Positions 43,344-49,361 of a DNA stretch of 49,361 bases are shown in pieces. The first letter of the stretch is position 1. The number at the start of each line of letters is the position of its first letter. The notes beneath the pieces were generated by a model, which was not told the origin of the DNA, did no database searches, and saw only the letters and a list, made by a program, of their open reading frames with translations. Both the position numbers and the translations under genes were made by a program. This DNA is from Clostridium sp. CAG:510 (GTDB lineage: Bacteria; Bacillota; Clostridia; Lachnospirales; Lachnospiraceae), in assembly GCA_000434615.1 (NCBI GenBank), contig FR880841.1, forward strand, positions 1-49,361. Reading direction: 5' to 3'.

Positions 43344-43841
43344 TTATTTCAGGAGCTTGAATTTGCCAATCAACGGAAGCTCCTTGGCTTCGCCGTTTGC
43401 CGCATTGATGATACCAAGCACTGCCCATACCAGAAATACGATATGTACCAGGCCAAGGATGCCGTTTAAGATGCCGCCCACAACGGGAATCAGCCCGAAA
43501 ATAAGACCCAGTACGGACTCCACGATAACATACGCAATCTCCGTAATAAACAGGGTCAGTCCCTGATTGGCATGGTATCTGGCAAACTTGGATTCCGGTG
43601 CTGCCAGAATGGGAATGAGTACCAGAATGGCAAGATAAGAAAGAACTGCCATTGCCTTGTTCTGGGAAATATCGTTGGGGTCAAATTCACCCGTGGTATT
43701 GGGTGTATCCATAAATTTGTCAAAGTTGCCCTGTGCACCGCCCTGGGGTGCTCCCGTCTGCTGATACTGCTGCGGTGCTCCGCATGCGGGACAAAATTTT
43801 TCTCCGTTAATCGTTGCGCCACATTTTGAACAAAATGCCAT
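43344..43841 (-). CDS. Zinc-ribbon membrane protein (DUF4870-like)
   Basis: 165 residues from the ATG at 43841 (TGGAGGAATTTAAA upstream). A zinc ribbon FCSKCGATINGEKFCPACGA at the N terminus is followed by a Gln/Gly/Pro linker. About three membrane helices follow, with KFARYHANQGLTLFITEIAY, typical of DUF4870-type proteins. Function is unknown. It lies 88 bp downstream of the larger zinc-ribbon gene and is probably co-transcribed. Confidence 0.88.
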   Translation of the reverse strand: MAFCSKCGATINGEKFCPACGAPQQYQQTGAPQGGAQGNFDKFMDTPNTTGEFDPNDISQNKAMAVLSYLAILVLIPILAAPESKFARYHANQGLTLFITEIAYVIVESVLGLIFGLIPVVGGILNGILGLVHIVFLVWAVLGIINAANGEAKELPLIGKFKLLK

Positions 43842-43929
43842 TTTAAATTCCTCCAATCCATTTATTTGCTGAAATTTATTTACTACCATTATAAAAGGTT
43901 CTGTGGGATTGTCAAACTGATATTCACCC

Positions 43930-45702
43930 CTACTCACCTATTTCATCCGTCAGGGAAAAGGTAACGGTCATGCCGTCTTCCGCGGGCTCTATCACCACTT
44001 TGACATAGCCGTCTTCCCCGCCGTAACTTGCCGTCCGGTAAAAGCAGAAAGCCGCATTGCCGGTTTTCTCTTCCGTCATGTTTTCGCTTCTTAAAAACTC
44101 CGCATAACCGGCTGCTGCCTCATACCCGTTTTCACAGCTATAGGTATAGAACCGGTCGATATCGTCTTTCGCGGTATTGACACAGACAATATCCTCTCTC
44201 CATTCATCCGGCTTTGCCACATTTCCGTAAAGCTCATCTAAAATGGCATCGCGGTGAATCATCATGTCGGCAGCCGACAGCATTTCCTTACCGTCCTCCG
44301 TGCTGCCCGCCGCTATGGCGCCAATGGCAATTGCCCCTATATAGATGGCAATAAACAGGAAAACTATTCTTTTATAAAGGTTTTCTGCCTTGCCCTTTTC
44401 GTATTTTTCTATGACCCAGCCGAACTTTCCGTAGTCCATGTGGGTTCCGCAGTAGGGGCAGACGCCGCCGCTTAAGATATCCACACTGCCTCCGCAGCCG
44501 GGACATTTGTATTCACGGATAGCTGTTTTTTTCCGTGCCAAAGCTGCCTCCGAGCAGGTCAGGGTAAGCTGCAGCTTTTCGTAGCGGTTTTTAATCTTTC
44601 TGCCCGTATCGCAGGAAAGTCTCATTTTTACCGTTACATCCGCCCGTATGCCTTCCGCCGTCCGTGCCGCCGATGTAAAGGTCAGATTACACAAAACGCA
44701 GTCCACCACATCCCGGTAATCCTCCACAATTCCCTGCAGCGGACAATGGGCAAAAGGCTGCACAGCCTCCGCTTTGTCCGTCAGATGGATGTTCTTCAAC
44801 TGGTACTCCAGATTTTGCAGAAAGTCCTGCATGGAAAAATCAGGAATTAACTGTTTTACCATGTTTTCTCCCGATATCTGCACCCTGGTGCGCACCAGAA
44901 GCACGATGAACAAAATCAGGTATACCCAGAACAGAATGGAAAAGATAGCGCCCAGCTTGTCATACATGCCCAGTGCAATTATCATGACAATGCCCGACCA
45001 TACCGCCTGTGTTCCGTTGTTTCCCTGCATCAGCAGCATCATGACCAGTGCCGCTGCCAGTACGCCCAGGATTACAAGACCAATAGAGGTAAAAAACATG
45101 ATTGTCAACATTCTCGTAAAGGTCTTTTTGGCTTTTTTCGGCACATTTTCCTCTACCGAATATCCGGACACCTTGGTTTCAAAATCCGACACCACGAATT
45201 TTGCATCACAGTAATCACAGCCGTCTATGTAGCTGGAAATTTTACCCATATGTCCGCAGTTGGGGCATGCCGCCATATCCCCTTCCACATCGGATTTCAA
45301 AAACTGGATTCTGGATATTTCATAGTCCTTCTGCCTGCAAAGCTTTTTTCCATTCCTGTAAAACGTTCTCTTTATCTTCAGGCCCCGGCGGTGCATTCCC
45401 ACATAATCCCCGCCGTCCTTGTAAGGTCCCTGATACATTTCGGCATCCACAAACATGGCAAATCTTCCGCCGGATCTGTCTTCTTCCGCCTGCACATCCA
45501 CTGTCAGGTTTCGCTCTTCCAGACGTTTCCGGCTGAGTCTCATACTTTCATAAAAAGGCTGGGTAGTATCCTCCGTCAGTTGTTTGTCCGTGCACTGTCC
45601 CGCAAAATAAGCATTCCGTTTTTGTTCAAAATCCGCCTCTTTTGCCTCCATTTCCCGCCTTATCTGCCGTTTTTTGTTGTCCTCACTCTGTGCGTTTCCC
45701 AT
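43930..45702 (-). CDS. Large membrane protein with two zinc ribbons and a Tim44-like middle
   Basis: 590 residues from the ATG at 45702 (AGGGG upstream). A charged N-terminal coil (about 1-90) is followed by zinc ribbon 1 (CPNCGHMGKISSYIDGCDYC). Two to three membrane helices span about 200-285. A soluble domain of about 130 residues (SMQDFLQNLEYQLKNIHLTD onward) resembles Tim44-like folds. Zinc ribbon 2 (CPGCGGSVDILSGGVCPYCG), one more helix (about 450-475) and an acidic extracellular-like tail complete it. The plan recalls Firmicute TIM44-like zinc-ribbon proteins. Function is unknown. Confidence 0.82.
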   Translation of the reverse strand: MGNAQSEDNKKRQIRREMEAKEADFEQKRNAYFAGQCTDKQLTEDTTQPFYESMRLSRKRLEERNLTVDVQAEEDRSGGRFAMFVDAEMYQGPYKDGGDYVGMHRRGLKIKRTFYRNGKKLCRQKDYEISRIQFLKSDVEGDMAACPNCGHMGKISSYIDGCDYCDAKFVVSDFETKVSGYSVEENVPKKAKKTFTRMLTIMFFTSIGLVILGVLAAALVMMLLMQGNNGTQAVWSGIVMIIALGMYDKLGAIFSILFWVYLILFIVLLVRTRVQISGENMVKQLIPDFSMQDFLQNLEYQLKNIHLTDKAEAVQPFAHCPLQGIVEDYRDVVDCVLCNLTFTSAARTAEGIRADVTVKMRLSCDTGRKIKNRYEKLQLTLTCSEAALARKKTAIREYKCPGCGGSVDILSGGVCPYCGTHMDYGKFGWVIEKYEKGKAENLYKRIVFLFIAIYIGAIAIGAIAAGSTEDGKEMLSAADMMIHRDAILDELYGNVAKPDEWREDIVCVNTAKDDIDRFYTYSCENGYEAAAGYAEFLRSENMTEEKTGNAAFCFYRTASYGGEDGYVKVVIEPAEDGMTVTFSLTDEIGE

Positions 45703-46198
45703 ATTCATCCCCTGCATCTGTTTTTATTCTGCTCCTTTTTATTTTTGCTGCCGTTCCCGTTATCTGTTGGCGGGCAGGCCGCAGCCAGCGCCACACGGTA
45801 AAGACCGCCCTGTAAATCAGATTGTTTACGGTAAAAGTTTTTCCATTCCGGATAACCGCCACAAGTACTCCCTTTATCTGCTCCTGATAAACAGGACCCT
45901 CCAGCCTGCTCTGGTTATCTCCCGCCATATAATAAGCCGTGCTTCCGTTTTTCTCTTTTTTCAGGCGGCATATCCGATGTAAAATCAGCTTCTGCCCTTC
46001 GCCCCGGTATAGCACAACATCCCCCTTGCGGTACCGTAGATTTGTACCTTGCCTGCCGCTTTTTTCCGGCGGTGCTATCACAGCACTGTCCCTACCCGGA
46101 ACAAACAGCGGATACATACTGTAGCCCTGCGGCTTTATCTGAATGGTTCTGCCCTCCGCAAGCAGCTCCTCCGGGCTTATTTTTGCCTCTGTCTGCAA
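45683..46198 (-). CDS. S24/S26-type signal peptidase-like protein
   Basis: 171 residues. The start is taken as TTG 46198 because GAGGGGAAGGCT precedes it; no ATG fits well. The catalytic Ser is in QGYSMYPLFVPG. A His in KLILHRICRL occupies the second catalytic position, giving a Ser-His rather than Ser-Lys arrangement. YMAGDNQSRLEGPV is the conserved box D/E. There is no N-terminal membrane helix; a hydrophobic stretch lies near the C terminus (NNLIYRAVFTVWRW). It is divergent from the PqqD-HprK gene, suggesting a joint role in peptide maturation. Confidence 0.85.
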   Translation of the reverse strand: MQTEAKISPEELLAEGRTIQIKPQGYSMYPLFVPGRDSAVIAPPEKSGRQGTNLRYRKGDVVLYRGEGQKLILHRICRLKKEKNGSTAYYMAGDNQSRLEGPVYQEQIKGVLVAVIRNGKTFTVNNLIYRAVFTVWRWLRPARQQITGTAAKIKRSRIKTDAGDEYGKRTE

Positions 46199-46231
46199 AG
46201 CCTTCCCCTCACTTTTTTGTCTTTTATGGGT

Positions 46232-46263
46232 ATTGTAGCATTTTTTATGTGCCAATGCTATAA
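46232..46263. promoter_or_regulatory. Divergent promoter region with 7-bp inverted repeat
   Basis: TAGCATT and AATGCTA form a 7-bp inverted repeat with an 11-bp gap. On the plus strand the second arm runs into an extended -10 TGCTATAAT, pointing at the PqqD-HprK gene. The divergent layout allows one regulator to control both genes. Confidence 0.45.
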
Positions 46264-46302
46264 TAAATACTATACATCGATGCAAGAAAGATGAGGTATT
46301 CC

Positions 46303-47517
46303 ATGATTCAGAATTCCGATTTTATCCTGAAAACCATAAACGGATCTTCCTATCTGCTCCCCACCGGCCAGAGCATTGCCGACCACAAAAGGGGACTTAA
46401 GCTGAACGACACCGGTATCTGCATCTGGAAGTTTCTGAAAACGGAGCATACCTCTATGGAAGTGGTAAATCACCTTCTGCTCCGCTACGGCGCCTCCGGT
46501 CAGGAAGCCGAAACCATAAAAAAAGAGACCCTGTCTTTTTTACAGAAGTTAGTAAATGGCGGCATGCTTCTTTGCGATATGGCTGTTCCCACCGGCCCGG
46601 ACGGTTTGTGGCACACGCTCTCCATTGCAGGACTGACCTTTTCTTTATACGGAGAAAGTACCTTTTTCTCTCCGGCGCTGCTGCCTTTTGCAACAGATAC
46701 TATGTTTGCTTTTCCGGACAATGCCGCTCCCATAAAAGCAGCGGACTGCGGCACATCACAGCAAAATGTTCCTGACCAGACCGTGCTTGTTTTAGCCGGA
46801 ACACCTGCCTCTGCCGGAAACGGCATGGCCCTGCTTCATAACAAAGAACTTATCGTAATGGAACGGGCGGATGAATACCTGTTTCTTTTCCCCGACCAGC
46901 CTTTGCTTGTCGAAGCACGCTTAAAGAAAGATGCTTCTTTTTTCTGCATTTACTGCATCCCTTCGGAAAAAGGCTCTTTGCCGGATGTTCTTTTCCATGT
47001 GCTCCGGTTGGGCTTTTTATACCTTGCACAGCAAAGGGGAATGACGGTACTGCACTCCGCTTCCCTGCTCTATAAAAACAAGGCTTACCTGTTTTCCGGT
47101 CCTTCCGGCACCGGTAAGTCCACACATACCCGTTTGTGGCAGGAAGCCTTCGGTACACCTCTGTTAAACGGTGATTTGAATTTGCTCTCTTTTTCAGAAA
47201 ACACGCCCGTGGTACACGGTATTCCCTGGTGCGGTACCTCCGGCATTTCCACCGCCTCTTCCCATCCTTTGGGCGGTATTGTGTTCCTGAAGCAGGATAT
47301 TTCCGATTTTGTGGAAGAACTCACCCCGGACGAGCAGATTTTGTCTCTGACAAACCGCATGATTACGCCCTCCTGGACGCCTACTCTTTTTGAGAAAAAT
47401 TTTTTCTTTGCGCAAAAACTGGCTCCTCTGACGTCCTTGTGCCGTCTACACTGTACGCCCACAAATCATGCAGCGGAGGTTATGAAAGAGTATGTGGATG
47501 GGTGGATAAGGGAATAA
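46303..47517 (+). CDS. PqqD domain fused to HPr kinase-like domain
   Basis: 404 residues from the ATG at 46303 (GAGG six bases upstream). Residues about 1-90 form a PqqD-type peptide-binding winged helix (KRGLKLNDTGICIWKFL), the RiPP recognition element fold. The C-terminal half is HprK-like: Walker A SGPSGTGKSTHTRLWQ (about 264-278) and an acidic second motif in LNGDLNLLSF. PqqD domains bind leader peptides, and HprK-like domains in lasso and related clusters phosphorylate or modify peptides. No precursor or radical SAM gene adjoins. Substrate is unknown. Confidence 0.85.
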   Translation: MIQNSDFILKTINGSSYLLPTGQSIADHKRGLKLNDTGICIWKFLKTEHTSMEVVNHLLLRYGASGQEAETIKKETLSFLQKLVNGGMLLCDMAVPTGPDGLWHTLSIAGLTFSLYGESTFFSPALLPFATDTMFAFPDNAAPIKAADCGTSQQNVPDQTVLVLAGTPASAGNGMALLHNKELIVMERADEYLFLFPDQPLLVEARLKKDASFFCIYCIPSEKGSLPDVLFHVLRLGFLYLAQQRGMTVLHSASLLYKNKAYLFSGPSGTGKSTHTRLWQEAFGTPLLNGDLNLLSFSENTPVVHGIPWCGTSGISTASSHPLGGIVFLKQDISDFVEELTPDEQILSLTNRMITPSWTPTLFEKNFFFAQKLAPLTSLCRLHCTPTNHAAEVMKEYVDGWIRE

Positions 47518-47563
47518 GAAAAAACGGTAGATTGTAAGTAAGAAGTGATAAGGGTAAAATATT

Positions 47564-47701
47564 TTATTCGCCCCAGAATTCAAGACTTTCAGATGTGCGA
47601 AGTGAAATCCCGAACATTTTTTGTATGAAATTTTCACGTTCACTGTACAAAGCTGTAATATAAATTGTGTTATTTTCAACCCTGTAAAAATATAAGTATA
47701 C
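47564..47701 (-). pseudogene. C-terminal remnant of a RelE/ParE-type toxin
   Basis: Directly after the antitoxin stop, in the same frame, 45 codons read RVENNTIYITALYSERENFI, then KMFGISLRTSESLEFWGE and stop. This matches the C-terminal pattern of RelE/ParE-like toxins (beta strand, E-R-E-x-F, K-x-F-G-I, E-W-G-E). The first half of the toxin, including its start, is missing. A deletion seems to have joined the antitoxin end to the toxin tail. Confidence 0.7.
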
Positions 47702-47965
47702 TCAATAGGCATCCACCCCCAATTCTTTTTCAAGCGCATCTGCATCTACCCAGCCTTCTTTATCAGCTTTCTTCTCGGCATTTTGCAGCTTAGAGAGTAA
47801 CAGGTATGCTGCTTTTATCCTATCAAGTTCATCTACTTCATCCATGGTAAGTATTGCATATTCTCCATGTCCGTTTCTTGTCAAATATACACGATTGGAT
47901 AAATCAACTTCCTTAAGTACATCTGTATAATTTCTTAAATCAGAAATAGGTTTAATATTAGGCAT
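47702..47965 (-). CDS. Phd/YefM-type antitoxin
   Basis: 87 residues from the ATG at 47965 (AAAAGGAGA upstream). IKPISDLRNYTDVLKEVD and VYLTRNGHGEYAILTMDEVD are the Phd/YefM DNA-binding fold, and the C-terminal helix (KLQNAEKKADKEGWVDADAL) is the toxin-binding arm. The upstream region has ACATGC repeats that may be its operator. The cognate toxin is only a fragment, so this antitoxin is an orphan. Confidence 0.88.
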   Translation of the reverse strand: MPNIKPISDLRNYTDVLKEVDLSNRVYLTRNGHGEYAILTMDEVDELDRIKAAYLLLSKLQNAEKKADKEGWVDADALEKELGVDAY

Positions 47966-48157
47966 ATAAACATCTCCTTTTCTTAATACTACCATTATGT
48001 CAATGTATATGCAAGTGTATTTACATGCTTATTAACATGCGAATATACTTCGTTTACTCACTTTCATACCGTAAAGTGAACCAATTTTTACACTTACGAG
48101 CGAATTTATGTTAAAATGATAAAAACTTTATTATGTTGTATATTCAGGAGAACCCAA

Positions 48158-48527
48158 ATGCTTACATATCATAGAACAACGGAAGAAGAAAAATATAGCA
48201 TTACAAATTGGAAATACGAAGGAAAGTACAGTATTTATACCGAGAAACCCTACGAGGAACATAAAAGAAACCATTACGGCTTTGCCAACCCCCAAAATAA
48301 TTTCTTTTCCTTTTATGAAAATGAAAACCTCATAGGATTTATTAATTTATATGAAGAAAACACCGAGATTTTCTTTGGCATTGGTGTAAATCCTGAATTT
48401 TGCAATAAAGGCTACGGACAGCAAATGACCTTGCTATGAAAAGGCCGGTTTCCACATTGTCGGAAGTGAAATAACACAAACGACTTCCATCGGAGAAGGT
48501 GTGTTTTATCACATGGTTGCAGAATAG
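48158..48527 (+). pseudogene. Broken GNAT acetyltransferase
   Basis: From ATG 48158 (AGGAG upstream) the frame encodes the N-terminal GNAT half up to NPEFCNKGYGQQMTLL, including the acetyl-CoA loop, then stops at 48439. In a different frame YEKAGFHIVGSEITQTTSIG and HMVAE follow to 48527, the normal C-terminal end of such enzymes. About 30 residues between are missing, so an out-of-frame internal deletion has occurred. Confidence 0.8.
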
Positions 48528-48553
48528 CATATTGGTGTAAAATTTTATGTACC

Positions 48554-49361
48554 TTATACTTCTTCTGAAATTAACTTCCGGAATATCTTCTCCTCATCAT
48601 ATTCCGGTGCAAATTCTTCCGCTGCTTTGCAGATAGGCGCAATCGTTGCGGTATCTTCTTCCAATTCGTCCGCAATCTGTTCTACGCTTTTACCTTTACA
48701 AAGTTTACGGACTGTCAGGGAAATCAGTGTCCGCAACTGCCCATCCTTTTTACCACGAGCTTCTCCCTGTGCTTCTCCATCCGCAAACCCATCCTGATAA
48801 TACTCCATCCTCGTCAATTCAATCTGTCTTTCAAAAGTAAAATCAAGTGCCATAATCCTTCTCACCTCATTCTTATACGTTCCAAAGAAATCCTTCAAAA
48901 TATTTTCTCTCGTACATGTGTCAATGGCTTCATCAATCGCCTGCTCCAGTTCCATCCCGTTTTCCTTATTGACATTCACCCTGTTTACAAAAAAAGTTTT
49001 ATTGGCATTCACCCTGTTTACAAAGAAGGTATAGCCATATAAAACTTCCGACTTCTCCAGAAGTTCCTTATTTTCCGGTGCATTTAAGTTATACACCGTA
49101 CAGGAAAGCTCCAAATCCGGATTTTTCTTTTCTCCCATATATGCCGAGGAAAGATACATTTTCTCCACTGCCGGGCGCTTTTCCCGCCCGTTGTAAAATA
49201 CCACAAACCGGGGCGTGGGTATCTTAATCTGCTTGTGTCCGTACAGGTTCTCATTCTTCTCTTTTATACGCCTGTCTATGGCATCCGTACAGTAAATCAG
49301 GCTGCGCATGGGCATGTTGGGATTATAAGTTGACTGGTGTTCATAAAAATTCATGTCCGTT
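48554..49361 (-). CDS. Rpn-family nuclease / putative transposase (N terminus cut by window edge)
   Basis: At least 266 residues, open to the window edge, so the N terminus is missing. FYEHQSTYNPNMPMRSLIY is the C-terminal part of the PD-(D/E)xK core of the Rpn/YhgA family (E-x-Q). The tail has YYQDGFADGEAQGEARGKKDGQ, the usual run-out helix. An 11-residue block (FFVNRVNANKT/FFVNRVNVNKE) is duplicated in tandem (33 bp at 48972-49037). These proteins promote recA-independent recombination in other bacteria. Confidence 0.82.
   Translation of the reverse strand, partial: TDMNFYEHQSTYNPNMPMRSLIYCTDAIDRRIKEKNENLYGHKQIKIPTPRFVVFYNGREKRPAVEKMYLSSAYMGEKKNPDLELSCTVYNLNAPENKELLEKSEVLYGYTFFVNRVNANKTFFVNRVNVNKENGMELEQAIDEAIDTCTRENILKDFFGTYKNEVRRIMALDFTFERQIELTRMEYYQDGFADGEAQGEARGKKDGQLRTLISLTVRKLCKGKSVEQIADELEEDTATIAPICKAAEEFAPEYDEEKIFRKLISEEV

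Noticed and set aside
47446..47745. 99-residue minus-strand frame overlapping the antitoxin end
   Set aside because: It is out of frame with the recognisable toxin remnant and antitoxin, and shows no family features.
48554..49361. Intact insertion sequence around the Rpn-family gene
   Set aside because: No terminal inverted repeats or target duplication could be seen, and the gene is cut by the window edge.

Overview
The window looks like a chromosomal segment from an anaerobic, spore-forming-type Firmicute, most likely of the family Lachnospiraceae. The grounds are the gene content (SleB-type cortex hydrolase, coat/ferritin-like protein, type III pantothenate kinase, RelQ-like alarmone synthetase), purine-rich Shine-Dalgarno sites, the conserved dnaE-pfkA order, and proteins resembling Lachnospiraceae hypotheticals. 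The taxon is inferred from content alone. No rRNA, tRNA, CRISPR array or intact insertion sequence was seen.

Region 1 (1-24 kb, almost all on the minus strand) is housekeeping: lysS, greA, a chemotaxis receptor, dus-coaX, birA, argF, an SPFH/NfeD membrane pair, a SleB-type hydrolase, proC, an rRNA/tRNA 2'-O-methyltransferase, pfkA, dnaE, metK, murA, an M23/LysM peptidase, a flavin reductase and a coiled-coil membrane protein. Region 2 (24-30 kb) is a less conserved minus-strand stretch: a DUF3783-type protein, a GNAT enzyme, an XRE regulator with GLAPFL repeats, a lipoprotein, a ferritin-like coat protein, a membrane protein and a small alarmone synthetase. Region 3 (30-38 kb, plus strand) holds a hemolysin III-like protein and a complete phosphate locus, pstSCAB-phoU-phoP-phoR, behind a promoter with 11-bp-spaced TTTACA boxes. 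Region 4 (38-46 kb) has galE, a UDP-sugar pyrophosphorylase, a small membrane protein, a P-type Ca2+ ATPase and two zinc-ribbon membrane proteins. Region 5 (46-49.4 kb) is accessory and partly decayed: an S24/S26 peptidase divergent from a PqqD-HprK-like protein, an antitoxin with a remnant toxin, a broken acetyltransferase and a partial Rpn-family nuclease.

The most striking structure is not a gene. Between the ferritin-like gene and the next membrane-protein gene (27863-28279) there are 14 copies of an 8-bp word, strictly alternating TTTGACTC and GAGTCAAA. The start-to-start steps are almost invariant at 29 and 34 bp, so the period is about 63 bp (six helical turns). The DNA between the words is mostly unrelated, so word and spacing appear to be what is maintained. 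This looks like a phased DNA-binding array of a kind I do not recognise.

Other notable signals are: a second Pho-type promoter at 23967-24020 with no protein gene behind it, followed by a strong GAGA-loop hairpin and a CUCCUC stretch (candidate phosphate-regulated small RNA); a terminator-like hairpin that buries the Shine-Dalgarno of the Ca2+ ATPase; twin GACACNGTGTC palindromes on the greA promoter; 43-bp tandem repeats between pstA and pstB; and the PqqD-HprK/peptidase pair with no visible precursor peptide.
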